Shown piece after piece: positions 22,621-35,799 of a DNA stretch of 64,000 nucleotides; the first letter of the stretch is position 1; the number at the start of each line of letters is the position of its first letter. A program made the position numbers and the translations under genes. This stretch comes from Euborellia annulipes. Taxonomy: Eukaryota; Arthropoda; Insecta; Dermaptera; Anisolabididae. The notes under the pieces were generated by a model. That model was not told where the DNA came from, did no database searches, and was given only the letters and a program-made list of their open reading frames with translations. Where the stretch lies: the NCBI GenBank assembly GCA_023213315.1, contig JAKCPI010007825.1:62001-126000 (forward strand). The letters run 5' to 3'.

Positions 22621-22849
22621 TCTATTCAAAAGCTGTCAAATAAATTTTTCACGGAACATACTTTGAAAACCACTGTCAGGGCAAGGGAAAAAATATATTA
22701 AATTTAGTTAAGGGTTGGGAGCATGAAAACTTATGAAATTCCTAAAACATAACTTTAGGTAGGTTGGCCGAAATATCTAATTTGACATTTAAAAAAAAAA
22801 AACTACAACCCGAATAAAAAAAAAAAAAAATTAAATCAGCCTTTTAAAT

Positions 22850-23235
22850 TTTATTTATAGCTTACTTGTATTAGAGGTGATATTATTGTTACTCCTCAAG
22901 ATAATATTAGTAAATGGTGCGTGCACCCTTTCGTCTGTCGTTCAAGTACGAATAATGTTGTCCAAGTGTTGTTGCACTTGAGTCAACATTGAGACTGTGA
23001 GTAAGAAATCTAAACCGGCGATCGACAACCGGCAGCCGGCGACAACCGCCCCCGCCATTACCATCGCCACCGTTGATTCATGATGCGAGGGGGAATGGTG
23101 ATTACGTAGTCACCTTGGTCCTCTTGGACTTACTCGATTCTCTTCGGCTCTCTCTCTCTCTCTTTAGTGCTCTATTATCAATAAACCCCTCTCTTGAGCC
23201 TAGAGTCAAACCTATGTGTTTATGCTAGCTCGTAA
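22850..23235 (+). other. GC-rich block, possibly a solo LTR or promoter
   Basis: 22970-23150 is unusually GC-rich for the window (CCGGCGATCGACAACCGG palindrome, CCCCCGCC). It is followed by (TC)n and a polyadenylation-like TCAATAAACC at about 23178. That order resembles an LTR R/U5 region, but no TG...CA ends or partner LTR are found and no protein is recognised. Confidence 0.25.
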
Positions 23236-23339
23236 TATAATCTTATCATAGGAAAATAAAAATCTTTCTTTTGTAAGAAAAAAATTTTCTCTTAGAAATA
23301 TTTTGAATCGAAAGGGTTACAAATGGCATTTTTAGTGCG

Positions 23340-23688
23340 GTTTTCTTGACAAAAATCGATGTAGAGATTTTGATGGAAATACATATTTTTAGGTCACCTG
23401 AGTCTAAAAAAAGTGAGTCCCGAAAAATTATCGGTCTGTCTGTGTTCATTTTAAATCATGTAGGAATTGAGCTATGAGGTTGAAATTTTATATTTAAGTA
23501 AGAACTTCGTTCCAAAAAAAGGTCTTTTTTGTTCCCCTGTTTTAGTATTGAGATGTTCTTTAAAATGTATATTCTGATTTTGCCGTCAAAATTGATTTAA
23601 GCTCACTTTACTCTTGTACTTGATATGAAAGATAGGAGAAATGGTTGCCAAAATATAAATATTTTCCAATATTTAAAAATTTTACATC
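23340..23688 (+). repeat. Family R1 copy, both hairpins missing
   Basis: Body landmarks from ATCGATGTAGAGATTTTGATGG to TTTTACATC, then cut by SINE-A. About 20 bases of R1 resume at 23845 (CACATCTTGAATTC). Confidence 0.75.
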
Positions 23689-23825
23689 GCCCTCGGGGCT
23701 TGGTGTAGGGGTTGACGTGCTAACCTCGTATACCAAAAGTCGTGGGTTCGGACCCTAGGCAGTCCGATGATTTTATTTAAGCTATTTGGATACCAAATGG
23801 CTTAAATAAGAATGCCTGGACCCCC
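23689..23825 (+). mobile_element. SINE-A copy, 3'-truncated
   Basis: The head (TGGTGTAGGGG A box), B box and complete central hairpin are present; it ends at GCCTGGACCCCC. Confidence 0.85.
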
Positions 23826-24086
23826 AAAAAAAATGTTGGCACATCTTGAATTCTAAGGGGAGTTTCGTCACGGAGAAGTTGCTTGCTTGCCCTAGTGACA
23901 AATAAGTCACTCTAGTGCCACGACATTTACATGTTAGTGTGCGCTACTCCCATAAAAACCTGTGTAATGTGACGAAAAAACTGTTGTGTGACAAAAGTCA
24001 CCCGTGTGCGCGTGCCCTAACTCTCACATGCGCACTCGGGGGGAAAGTTTGTAATTTGACTGCTTTGTCATATTGGAAGTAACCGC

Positions 24087-24245
24087 TTCGGGAGGAATAG
24101 CTCGACGCATATTAGAATTTTGAAATGTAATCACTGGTTTTAAAAGTTTCAGTAAATAATCGAAACTTGTTATACTTATTCTATAATAATTTAAAAATTT
24201 ATCGGGATAATTTTTCAATTTTTCATGTAGGATATAAAATTTTCC
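24087..24245 (-). pseudogene. PIF/Harbinger transposase relic (HARBI1-like N-terminal part)
   Basis: The minus-strand translation reads KNYPDKFLNYYRISITSFDY, then LLKLLKP and MRRAIPPE. This matches the conserved start of PIF/Harbinger transposases (F-NYYR-S-FD-LL ... MR-AI-PEERL). Similarity stops abruptly after PPE and no DDE residues are present. The flanks (23860-24020 and 24540-24575) hold GTGACAAAA...CGTGCCC blocks that may belong to the same element. Confidence 0.6.
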
Positions 24246-24579
24246 CGATATTAACTGTTACTCCAAATTGGATGAATCTAAAAATCTTTTTGTTTAGGTT
24301 TTTTTCGATTAGGCTATTTATTAATAGACACAACTGCTGTCTCTTCGAAGTCCATTTTACAAATGAATTAAATATTTGTCACCGTGACCTGGCGGGGCCA
24401 AATTTTAAATGAAGGGCGTCAGTGACAGAAACTTCAAATTAAAATTAGGCATCCAATTAAAATGTAAAGGGGGCGATAGGTGTCAGACAACCTCCAGAAG
24501 GAGCGATGGACCAAAAAAGATTAGGAACCAGTGTCCTAGTCGTCTAGAAAAAGTTGCGTGACAAAATTCCCGCGTGCCC

Positions 24580-24705
24580 TTCCTTATATATCGGCGGAAA
24601 CTATCTAGCCTTAAAATCTGGTGTGACAAGCACAGAACACACCTTTCAATTACTGAAGGTAAGAGAAATTTATGTGCTATCCGAACACCCCAGATTTTTT
24701 TTTTT
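24580..24705 (+). repeat. Family R1 right-hairpin fragment
   Basis: The right hairpin with one eroded arm (CCGAACACCCCAGATTTTT) and a short piece of body. Confidence 0.75.
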
Positions 24706-24847
24706 TGAAAACAGCCTTTGGACGCCAAATGCCGGAAAGGAGACGTTTAGGACAAAATTTGATTCGTCCATCCTCTGTCCTGGTAGGCTTATAAACAAAT
24801 TAGGAACAAAGTTGTCATTGCTGTTGTGGCACGAATTTGTGCACATG

Positions 24848-25470
24848 TATAGAGAAAGTATTGGATTCATGTCAAAATTCGATGTCGAGATTTTGATGGA
24901 TATACACGTTTTGAGGTCCCCTGAATCCAAAAAAGTGGTTTTCGCGAGATGGTCTGTCTGTCTGTCTATGTGTGTGTCTTTGAACAAAATATCTCAAGAA
25001 CGAAAAGAGCTGGGAAGTTGAAATTTTATATTTAAGTTAGGCACCTCCATGGGACGTGACACGAAGCTTTTGAACAAAATCGGCCAAAAAGTACTAGTAC
25101 TTTACTGATGCACTTTTTGAGTTTTTTTTGATTTTCTCAAAATTTACCAAAGATTTTTTTTTAAATTCATATATCAACTATTTTTTAGTTGCTCTTTAAA
25201 ATGTATATTCTTATTTTATCATTGAAATCTTCTAAAGACCACTTTACTCTTGTACTCCATAGAAAAGATAGGAGAAATGGTTGCCATGGTAACAAAATAT
25301 AAATATTTTCACATATAAATTTTACATCTTGAAAATCGAATGTATCCTACTGCAGGGAACTAAATACATGTCGACACAAAAAATCTGGTGTGACAAGCAC
25401 AGTACACAACTTTCGATTACCGAAGGTAAGAGAAAGTTGTGGGCTGTGCGCCAGTCACACCAGATTTTTT
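24848..25470 (+). repeat. Family R1, near full-length copy
   Basis: One of the best copies for defining the consensus: inner left-hairpin arm (AGAGAAAGTATTGG), all body landmarks in order, and an intact right hairpin at 25378-25470. Confidence 0.85.
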
Positions 25471-25661
25471 TTTATAAAAACAGGCGAGTGTTTAATGCTT
25501 CGTGAGAGTCTATAAGATCTTATAGAATATAAAAAATCAATTATTGTTTTTGGTTATCATCTTTCTTTTTCATTCATATTACTTTTTACTTTCTCTTACT
25601 CTATATATGAAATATATATAGATAAAGTATTGGATTTTATTTATTACGATACTGATGAACG

Positions 25662-26011
25662 CATAGGCGCAACCAGGGGGGGGTTTAGGGTTTTAACCCT
25701 CCCCCCAGGAGATAAAAAAAAATCAAAATATATATATTACAAATAGAAAAGAAAAAATATAATCATTTCGGTTCCGCAAAAGAGGAAATGTTCCGCGGGC
25801 GGCACATGGGGAAAAATTTGGTTCCAAGGGGCGGCAAAAATTTAGCGTCTCTAAAAAAAAAGGTAAAATATTTTTACGGACTGGAAAAAATTTCCCCGCA
25901 AGGCAAAAAAACTTCGGTTCTGCGAAAAAAAAATTTTTCACAGAAAAAATATTTGAGATCAGCCCCCCCCCGGAAAACCCCCACCAGGAGCAAATCCTGG
26001 TTGCGCCACTG
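25662..26011. mobile_element. hAT-like MITE
   Basis: Ends CATAGGCGCAACCAGG and CCTGGTTGCGCCACTG, exact 8-bp duplication GATGAACG (25654-25661, 26012-26019). Confidence 0.85.
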
Positions 26012-26049
26012 GATGAACGTAAGGTCCACCGAAATATTCAATATCTATA

Positions 26050-26614
26050 TCTATATATAATAATTGCGAAGTGTCCGTCTGTCTGTCTGTCTGTCTGTCC
26101 GTCCGTCCGTCCGTCTGTCTGTCTGTCCGTCTGTCACGCTCTGTTTGACCAACTTCCCGTTGGAATTATGAAACAAAATTTTGCAGTCTTATAGAGGACG
26201 TTATGGAGAGTCCCGGAAAAATACTCGGGTCCCGAAATTCCTATAACTTTTCGAGTTATTAATTCTTAAAGTTACGATTTCTCCCATAGGAAATGTATAG
26301 AGAAATATTTAAGTATTCTTTGCAGATGTGTATTCTATGAAGGTAAACAAATCCTCAAGCAGGCACTGGACTGGAATACTTAGTTGTTAGTATTAATAAT
26401 AATTTTCTTTTCATAATTAAGAAAAGGCGAGGGTCCGCCGCAGGCGGGCCCGAGCAAGCTGGCGGGGGGTCCAGGGGGCGTAGCCCCCCGTCTAGAAGCC
26501 ACACAGTTTCTCATAATTAAGAAAGGCGAGGGTCCGCCGCAGCCAGTTGGTGGGGGGTCCAGGGGGCGTAGCCCCCCTGGCTAGACGCGAAGCCCGCCGA
26601 AGGCGGGCGGCTAG
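26050..26614 (+). mobile_element. Non-autonomous Helitron-like element
   Basis: Starts A|TCTATATATAATAATTGCG and ends in the hairpin GCCCGCCGAAGGCGGGC followed by GGCTAG|T. This fits the Helitron rule: 5' TC, 3' hairpin, CTRR, insertion between A and T, no TIR, no duplication. It contains a (GTCT/GTCC)n tract at 26078-26135 and two GC-rich repeats of GGCGAGGGTCCGCCGC. No Rep/helicase coding sequence. Confidence 0.65.
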
Positions 26615-27557
26615 TATTTAATATTTAATAACTATCAAAAAATTCTATTTTACGGAAAACAATTAGCACCTTATTTTAAATTCATGAATTTTCTTAGAAA
26701 TGCTTCTGAATGGTGGTCTAACAGGGTCCACCCTAAAGCAAAAAGAAATCCAAAAAACAAAATTTCAACAAAACAAGGAAAATAAACAGGAAAATAAAAT
26801 TGAAAAAGAGAAAGATTATACACCCGAGGTATCATCTATAAATCACGTTTTTGTTCTCATAAATCTTGTCATTATTAATATATCTAAAAAATAAAAGATG
26901 GGGAGGGGCGGAATTTTTTTTTTTTTTTTTTTTGAAGGCATAGACGAATAAAGGTTGGGAACAGCTGCTGCTATATAAGAAAAATTTTGTTTGGGCACAA
27001 TCCTATCAAATTTGATAACGAATCATTCATTCTTGTCACGTTTTCGTTAGCAAAATATTCAACAAGTAATTTTTTTTTATATTTAATACTGTTTAATGTA
27101 CATAACTTAAAATTTGTTTAAACATTGAAAATTTACGATTGTTTTAAAATATAAATTGTTTTTCTCACTTTAAATTAAAGCATATCACGAACAAAGTTTA
27201 AGCAAATAGTAAAATGATATAATTAATTATATGTATATATTTTCATAATTATTATTTAAATCCGTGTTTCTGAATTGATTGAGTGTTTATGTAATATGAA
27301 AAGTAAACAAAATAAAAAAAATATTTAACAGTAGTTGATTTCTAAAGAGTGGAGTTTTATGGTTAGGATAAAGCTAAACGCACAGTGAAGCGAATCAGGC
27401 AGCATCTCATTACAAAATCACCTTGCCATATATTCTTATGGAATAATGGACGGAACAGGGAGTCCACTGGAAATATCTATCAGAGTTATCGTTAATTAAT
27501 AGAAATATATGAGTCCGAGCATATTTTGGAATGAGATAAATTTGAAATAAAATTAAA
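26615..27557. other. No gene recognised
   Basis: AT-rich. A short Lys/Gln/Asn-rich open frame at 26700-26894 reflects base composition. Confidence 0.4.
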
Positions 27558-27765
27558 AAAAAATATGATGTGACTGGTCACACAGGACACAACTTTCTCT
27601 TAACTTCGGTAATTGAAAGTTATTCTGTGTAGCGCTCTGCAGGGGATGTACCGTATGTGCCCGTATTTTTTTGAACTCCCTAGATCTTTGCTTGTCAAGC
27701 CAGATGTTTTGTGTAGATATATATTTATATATTTCAGGCAGTACGTTATAATTTAAGATGTAAAT
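27558..27765 (-). repeat. Family R1 fragment with disrupted right hairpin
   Basis: The hairpin loop carries an extra ~70 bases (GCGCTCTGCAGGGG...). The body is cut at GATGTAAATTTTT by the following plus-strand copy. Confidence 0.7.
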
Positions 27766-28270
27766 TTTTACTTTCTCTTACCCTATATATGAAATATATA
27801 GAGAGAGAAAGTATTGCGATCATGTCAAAAATTCGATGTCGAGATTTTGATGGATATACATGTTTTGAGGTCCCCTGAGTCCAAAAAAAGTGGGTCCCGC
27901 AAATTGGTCTGTGTGGGTGGACAGATTTTTAGCATGAAAGAATTGAGCTACCGGATTGAAATTTTATATTTAACTTAGGTACCTTCCCAGAATCTCAAAA
28001 TAAGCTTTTGAACAAAATCGGCCAAAAAGTACTACTACTTTACTGATGTACTTTTTCAGTTTTTTTCGATTTTCTCAATATTCCCTCCAAGGATTTTTTT
28101 TTAATTCATAAATCAACTATTTTTTAGATGCTCTTTAAAATGTATATTCTCATTTTGCCGTTGAAATCTTCTGAAGACCACTTTACTCTTGTTCTTCATA
28201 GGAAAGATAGGAGAAATGGTTGCCATGGTAACCGAATTTAAATCTTTTTCTATTTATTAGATTATATTAT
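27766..28270 (+). repeat. Family R1 copy with intact left hairpin
   Basis: The left hairpin ACTTTCTCTTACCC...GAGAGAAAGTA at 27770-27815 is complete. The body runs to the ACCGAATTTAAATC region and is cut by SINE-A. Confidence 0.85.
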
Positions 28271-28455
28271 GCCCTCGGGGCATGGCGTAGAGGTTAACGT
28301 GCTAACCTCGTATACCAAACGTCGCGGGTTCGGACCTCAGGCAGTCCGATGATTTTATTTAAGCCAATTGGATACCAAATGGCTTAAATAAGAATGCCTG
28401 GACCCCATATATGTATATTTATCAATAACGGATATCGTAAAAAGTCTTATATGGA
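28271..28455 (+). mobile_element. SINE-A copy, 3'-truncated
   Basis: A complete head with TGGCGTAGAGG and B box, the hairpin, and the start of the conserved block; stops at GTCTTATATGGATAAG. Confidence 0.85.
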
Positions 28456-28690
28456 TAAGAGATATATAGATAAAGAATTGCGATCATGTCAAAAATTCGA
28501 TTTCCCTCTGACTAGACGTGAAACTTCTCATAATTAAGAAAGGCCTAAAAAAAATTTAGTTCCTTAAAAAAAAATTTTGCCGCCCTGCGGAAAGATTAAG
28601 TTTCGTCAAAAAAAAAGTTTCTGCAGGAAAAATTTTGAGTTCGGGCTCCCCCCCCCCCCGGCCGAAAAGAATTTCTATATTCGCCACTGA
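28456..28690. other. Patchwork of element fragments
   Basis: An R1 fragment (28458-28503), a Helitron-like scrap (CTTCTCATAATTAAGAAAGGC, near 28524) and the right end of a hAT-like element ending TTCGCCACTG near 28690. Confidence 0.5.
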
Positions 28691-31600
28691 TATAGTAAAA
28701 AAAATTTCAAACATTAATTAATTCAATATCAAGGACTATACTATTAAAAATAAGAAAAAGATAATTACTTTTTAAAGATGCACCATAATAAGTTGGCAAA
28801 ATTCACTTGAAGAAATCCATCCAGGTGTTGGTTTCTGCTATCGCTTACTATCTAAACAAAAAAATCTCAAAATGTTAAATAAAAAACTCATATTCAAAAT
28901 TAATTCTCTTTTGATGAATTAATTATGAATACAAGTTCACATCCTCGGCTGAAAAATAAAATGGGAAACATTTATTTTTTTTTATACATAGTTTTTACAT
29001 AAAATATATTATTTTAAATACACAACACAAATTCACACAATTAAGCTTCTTTTGAAGAGGTTGAGGCGTGGAGGCGACTTCTTCATAGAGTATTGCCTTT
29101 GTTGACATGTGTTCTTGGTCTTCATAATCTTCGAAGAATGAATGTTCGTGCTTCACTCACAATTCTTCCTTTTTAGCATTCGCATAAAATGCATAAAAAT
29201 CAGAAAAGAAAGATCATAAAGATCTTTAAAAAAGCTTTAGATGTGCAAAAATTGCATATTCATTAAGTGTGACCACTCTCCCAAATTCAAATATCATTGT
29301 TGTTTATAAGTGAAGCTAAGCAAGCTAAAGGGACCTATATTTAAATATTATTGCGCCCGGGGAGAGTGATCCCCCTCACCTCTACCATTCCCTAATATGA
29401 AAATCGAAAGACATGCATTTAATTTTGGCCGAAGAGAACTTTCATAGGCCTAAGGCCTAATTAATTTTGTCCGAATAGAAGAAACTTGTTGTATTTTCAT
29501 TGGACTTATCATCTTAACACAAGGATCCGAACTGAACTGAGTACTGATGATGAAATACCTGCCTAAATCTATTAATCATTTATCGAAAGGTTGTTATTAC
29601 TCTCCACAAGAGAATCTTTATATTCACTTGCTGTTCGAAATCAATGTGATCAGAATCAAGAATCCAATGAAACATGACAAGATTCTGTTTTTGAGTTGTA
29701 TCAAAAATAAAAAAAAAAAATAAAAAACAAGAACTCGTCTCTTCCTTCCAAACTCTAGACTGCCTAACGGGGATAAACAGTGATTTTTGATTGCATGCTG
29801 ATTTTCTAGCGAACGGAAATCCGAGAGAGCTCAAGTTTACAAAAAATATTTACAAAAAAATAATGTTCCTTAATTCTAACAACAATTGAAATAATAAAGC
29901 AGAATAAAAAAACACAGTAGATCCAATGACATTTTAAAGTTTCAATAAATAGAGAAAAAATAAAATTTGTTATCGTTGATATGATGAGAAAAAAATCATT
30001 TGTATTGGTTCTTAAAATATTTTTATGAATTCGACTCAACCAAAATATATCAAATAAATTTTGCTCCTAATAAATTGAATAAGTGTTTATGCTTATTTAG
30101 CAGTCACTTAGGTCAAGAACTGACTGTATATATAATTCAAATAAACCATTTAAGCACTGTATGTAATGTAAAAAATATGGTAACTATTAATTTAATTTTT
30201 ATTTTGCTTTTTACAATTTTTACTTATATATCTATTGCTTGCAAAAGAAGAGTAAAGAGACAATGGAGTTATAATAAATCAAATTCGTAATTAATTATAA
30301 AATCGAACATTTTACATTTACAAGATAGATACTTTCGAAGAAATTTTTCAAACAAAATAAATAATATTAATTTTATTAAATTTAAATAAAATTAAATTAA
30401 ATTATTTTTTGTACAGAATCTCTAAAGCATTTGAAACTCCCATTTTTTTAGACTACTTGGCTTTACTCGTTTTTCGCAAGGAATAATAAAAATAATAAAA
30501 ATAAGCGGATCTGAGGGGATTTAGGGGTTGAAAAAAGAACCCTTCGAAATTAAAAATTGACAAAAATAAATTTTAATATTTTCAAAAGAAACAAGTCTAA
30601 AAACAAATTTTGAAAATTAAACATTTAATTTTATAGAAACCGACCCCTTCATCATCGATGACATGATCTGCTTATTAAAAATAAAGAGGAGACTCAGATT
30701 GGTAAAAATATTTGCAGCCAATTAATATATTTTGTAGCAAAATCTTTTAGTTTTGGTTTTTGTGTTTATATTGATATCAGAAACATGTGTATGTGTAGTT
30801 TAAAAATGGCTGCTTCAAATAATTTGTTTAACTTTTTTGATGAAATTTCTTTAATTTGAATATTTGATTCAAAATATAATTTTTAGTTTGTAAATAAAGA
30901 ATTAAGAAATCTAAATGGACCTTATGTCCATTCCTACTCCTATAGAGAGGGCATGTAAATACCTTGTTTCATTTCCATCCTCCATTTCCATCGAATCGCT
31001 CGAAGAATACACTGAAAGAGAAGCCCTGAAGCTAAAAACCCACCCTTTCTTCATTACCTATTAGCTAAATGTTTGCCAGAATGGCAGAACACACCTTATA
31101 ATTTGACGACTTGGTGATCTCGCAGAAAGGCAGCAAGGAAACCTAACCTAAGGAGGAAGAGAGTTTGGGGCCTAAAATACCTATGTGTGTGTGAGTGTTT
31201 GAGAGGAAGGGTAGGGAGGTATAGGATTGAGAGAGTTATTTTCATCTTTAAACTTCATTTGAACTGAAAATTGAATTTTATAATCAATTTTTATAAAATT
31301 TTCAAATATCTATAATTTTGTTTTTTATATATAAATTGATTTTTTTTTCTTTATTTATTACAATTTTTATTTTATTTATATATAAAAAAAAATCACACGG
31401 TATAAGAATGATTCGGAAAAAAATAGAAATCTACATAATTTATTTAGAGAAATTAGTAATTTTAGGTAAATGAAATTACTATCTAATTAAAAATAAATGA
31501 ACTTTAATAAAAGAATATAGTAAAAAAATGAAAATAACCAAGTTGCAAATCAGGGTTCTCAACCACCGCGCATTGCAATTGCACCACGAGATGTTCTTTT

Positions 31601-32444
31601 CTATATAAAAATTAAATTTATTTTTATTATTTATTTCATTTTTTTTTTTTTTTTGTAATTTAAATATAAATTACAACATCACGATGGACAAGTGCAAATA
31701 TGAAAAATTAAGGATATTCCCGTTCAAAAGAAAAATGAAAATTTCTTAATTATTTTTATAAAAATGATAAATATGATTCTATTACATTAATAATATATTA
31801 TTAATGTAATAGAATCATAATATTAATAACGATATGTCTTTCAAAATGCCATTTGTATTTTTGATTAATCGTTTTATAAATAAAAAAATCAATAATTGTC
31901 GGTTCGTGAATAAAAATAAGTTGGGAACCACATGATTTACATAATTCTGTTTTATGTGTGTGTATAAGTGCGAATTCTCATTGATCAAAAACTAAAAAAA
32001 AGTTATTTTAAAATTTTTAAGTTTATCTTTGATTGTAAATTATTTACTCTTGTTGTAAAAAGAATTTAATTTTTTTTTTTTTTTTTTTTTTTATATATCT
32101 TGACATTACAGATCAACATGAGTTGGAGAAAAAATTATCATCAGTCAACTTAAGTTGGTTGGATTCTTTGAAAATTATTAGTAATAGAACATAGTTTGAA
32201 GTTTATCTAAATTAAAGAACCTAATATTGTATTATTTATAAGAATATATTCCTTTATCAATCATATCAATATTATTCTTGAAACTAGAATGTCTTTAAAC
32301 TATCATCTCTCTTTAATAATGTTCTAAAGAATATCACTAAACTTAAGTTGACTGTAGAAAATGTAGTGCTCAACTATAGGTTTGGTCCATTGAATGAAAT
32401 CTGAGTCTCCTTTAAAATAAACGCTGGGCTTACTTCAAGTTCCT
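28691..32444. other. Quiet AT-rich region; one weak minus-strand coding stretch
   Basis: No repeats from the listed families. On the minus strand at 29143-29000 a stop-free stretch reads STKAILYEEVASTPQPLQKK and could be a last exon, but no family is recognised. A 50-bp palindrome of GATTCTATTACATTAATAAT lies at 31780-31832. Several long T-runs. No RNA gene seen. Confidence 0.35.
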
Positions 32445-32580
32445 TGAGAAAAGAAGCTCAGTAGAAACACTAGAAGAGAAGCTCAGTTGTTAATCCAGAA
32501 GAGAAGCTCTGTCGTAACTCCAGAAGTGAAGCTCAGTTGATTGTTTAGTGCAGAAGAGAGTCCGGCCGTCAGAAGAGAAA
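32445..32580. repeat. Imperfect ~33-bp tandem repeat
   Basis: Four diverged units around AGAAGAGAAGCTCAGTNG. A short run of GC-richer sequence in an AT-rich area; no open frame spans it. Confidence 0.6.
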
Positions 32581-33039
32581 CCAACTAAAAAAAGGAAAGT
32601 AGATTCAGAACTAAAAAAAAAATAAAATATAAAGCAAGAAAATTAATTTAAAAAATATGGTGTGATAGTCGCACCGTACACAACTTTCTCGCATTATTTT
32701 ATTTTTGAAATAAAAAAAAATGTGCCTCGCTTTTATGATTTATATAAAAGAGAATATTTTCACTTAAATAAAACCCCTACAGAATTTTATTTGTTTCATA
32801 TATCCTCGCTTTTATATAATTCAGAAAAAGGTGGCGCATTTTTTTGATTTCACCTCTACTCTGGGCAAAATTAATGCGAGGCCCCCCTTTTTGCATCTCG
32901 TTGGTTGAGATTTCACTTCTTTTTGTGAAATATTACATTTAAATATTAGGCTATTTAATTAATCATTGTTTTTTTTTTTTTTTTTTTTTATTAAACATTA
33001 AGTTATCCCATGAACAGGTCCTTTATTATGAATTCAAAA

Positions 33040-33231
33040 CAGGGCCGGAACTACGAGATTTTTTAGGGGGGAGGGCAAAATTTAATTTGCTGCCCCCTTC
33101 TTAAATTTTTCTATACAAAATTCATATCATTTTTACATTTTTTTTTAGTAAATCTTTCTTTAATTGCCGCCCCTTGATATCTGCCGCCCGGGGCACAGGC
33201 ACCCACTGCCCCCCCCCTAGATCCGGCCCTG
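33040..33231. mobile_element. hAT-like MITE, 192 bp
   Basis: Ends CAGGGCCGGAACTACG and ATCCGGCCCTG, exact 8-bp duplication ATTCAAAA (33032-33039, 33232-33239). Confidence 0.85.
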
Positions 33232-33329
33232 ATTCAAAACGATAAACAATGTAAATACATGGTTTGGTATTCATTCGAAACAATAAAAATAGGATTTGAC
33301 CAAATTTTAGGGTGTTTATTTTTGCATCT

Positions 33330-33472
33330 TTGAAATTTGAATGTACCGTACTGTCGGAAACTAAATATATGTCGACACAAAAAATCTGGTATGACAAGCA
33401 CAGAACACAACTTTCGATTACCGAAGTTAAGAGAAAGTTGTGTGCTGTGCGCCAGTCACACCAGATTTTTTA
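33330..33472 (+). repeat. Family R1 right end
   Basis: The last ~50 bp of the body and an intact right hairpin. Confidence 0.8.
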
Positions 33473-34337
33473 TTCTCATTCTACTTCATCATTCAACCAG
33501 CTATAAAAACTTCGAATATTTAATATATTTTGTGGTCATCGGACCAAAACTTATAAATAAGTTCTAGCATATTGGTAAGGGGTGAAAACTAAAATATATA
33601 GAATTTCTTGAGTTGATTGGTTGTAGATATTCGATTGGAAAAGGAAACGGGAGCCTCTGGTTTCATTTTCCAAAATATAATTTCTACAAATATTATAAAA
33701 TAGAAGAGGCAAAACAAGTAAAATAAAATCACTTAAAAATGAAGTAGCCAAGAATAGAGATGGTTGATAACGAATTTGAGAAGGTAATACGGAGATTCTA
33801 ATTATGCAGCTTAGATTAATTTGTAACATCAATCATTTTCTCCAATAATGTTCCGGACTCTTCCTGCCCTGTTCGAAAATTACGTCATTTTGATCTAACA
33901 ATTTTATAAGTATCGATTTACAATGACATGACTATTGTTTTTGAAAAACAAAGGAAATTTAAAAAAAAGAGTATGAGCCCCGTGAGTTTTTTCCTGTCTC
34001 ACGTTATAATAAACGTGTTTTCATATCGGTTCTGGTTTTGAATAATACATATTTGAAATACATTTGGAAATTAATTAATCAAGCCAGTAGGTGAAATGAC
34101 ATTCAATTTCAATTATTTTAAGTAAATGAAATGAAAATGGGTCAAGTTTCATTCATAAATTTTAAATCTGAAATTTTATTAATATTTTTATATGAAATCG
34201 TTAATTAAAGAAAAAATATTTTAAAATAAATTTACATATTTATATGCAATTGAAATACCAAATAGCCTATATTTTGGTAATATTTTATTTAATAAGTAAA
34301 TAAAAAAATATATCAAAAGGCCACTCCAATTTTAATT
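33473..34337. other. No feature recognised
   Basis: AT-rich; short open frames lack conserved character. Confidence 0.4.
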
Positions 34338-34502
34338 GAATACACACACAAACAGACAGACAGACCATGTCGCGAAACCAGTTTTTTGATTCAGGGGACC
34401 CTAAAACGTGTATATCCATCAAAATCTCGACATCGAATTTTTGACATAAAACCATTACTTTCTCTCTATATATATTTGATATATAGAGGTAAGAGAAAGT
34501 AA
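34338..34502 (-). repeat. Family R1 left end
   Basis: The body from the CAGACAGACC tract to a complete left hairpin (34455-34502). Confidence 0.8.
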
Positions 34503-35011
34503 TATACCTATCATATCTCATGGAAGAAATATAAATATTAATAAATAAAGGTCAGTGTTAGATAATAAGTAATTAAATAAATGTCTAATAGAAATAATTA
34601 GAAAAAAAAGTAATCAATTAAAAATATATTATTTTTATAGTTTTTAATTTTTATTATTAATAGGGCCTACTTATGAAAAGCTTGTTTTGTTAGCAGAGGC
34701 AGTGTAGGGCTCCTTAAGAGCTAAGATCGATAGTTCCAATTTTACATAATTCGTCGAGCTTTTAAAATAAATGATGTTAAGACAGACATCGACAAGCAGC
34801 TCGCCAAGAGGCTCGCCCGGCCCGGCGATTATATATTAATACGGCTCCCCTCAAAAAAAAAAAAAATTTAAATTTGAATATTTTTAGTTATTTTTTAATT
34901 TTAGGGGTCGTTTACATATTACGTAACACCTTTTTTGCGATTTCCTAGCCCCTCCCCCATGTCACAGTTTGTAACATAGGAACAAATTCCCCTACAAATA
35001 TTATGTCTCAA
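34503..35011. other. No gene recognised
   Basis: 34905-35005 (GGGGTCGTTTACATATTACG then poly-C) looks like debris of DNA transposons with no matched ends. Confidence 0.35.
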
Positions 35012-35270
35012 CATAGGATACCCCCCCCCCCGAATAAAATTTTTTATACAAAATTCATATTATTTTTAATAAAAATTTTTAAAAACTAATACAGTAGAGT
35101 CTAGGGTTTGGAAAAACCGGAAAATTTTGAAAACCGGTTTTTCGGTTTTTTACAAAGCTAAAAACCGGTAAACCGGTTTTAAACCGTTTTTTCAACTTCT
35201 GTTTAGAACGGGCCACCATTTTTGAAAGTTAAATTAATTTGTATACAACATAATTTAGAAATATTTTATG

Positions 35271-35593
35271 TAGGAACCGACCGAATATTCGGTTTCGGTT
35301 ACGGTTTCGGCCAAAAATCATGGTTTCGGCCAAAAAGTAGCCGAAACTTTCGGCCGGCCGAAACTTGAGTCTAAAAAAAAAGGTCAAATGATTTGCACTT
35401 CAAGGAGAAAAAATTTTTGTCTCCCTAAAAAAGGTAAAATGGTTTTCACGGAGGAGAAAATTTCAAAAAAAACATAAATTTTTTTATAGGAAATACAAGT
35501 TTCGGTTTCGGTTACGGTTTCGGCCGAAACTAAGGTTGAGGCCGAATATTCGGTTTCGGTTTCGGCTGAAAATCTTGTTTCGGTCGGACCCTA
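35271..35593. mobile_element. hAT-like MITE, fourth level
   Basis: Ends TAGGAACCGACCGAA and GTCGGACCCTA, exact 8-bp duplication ATTTTATG. The interior is dominated by TTTCGGTTTCGG / GGCCGAAAC repeats. Confidence 0.85.
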
Positions 35594-35799
35594 ATTTTAT
35601 GGTTTGGTACGGAAAAAGATCCCTTGACCTTTAGTATTAATAAACAAAAAATGTTCCTTAAATAAATCAGGGAAAAAAAATATTCAAAACAATATTTAAT
35701 CGAATTATTTTTTAATGACCGCGCCCCTGTCTGCGACGGACCGTTGCCTTTTCTTAATTATGTAAAGAAAATTATTATTATTTTTTATTTTTCAAAACA

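Noticed and set aside
22850..23235. Full LTR retrotransposon
   Set aside because: No second LTR, primer-binding site or coding region; kept only as a weak solo-LTR possibility.
24554..25021. 155-codon frame
   Set aside because: It reads across an R1 fragment and another R1 copy; frame openness is accidental.
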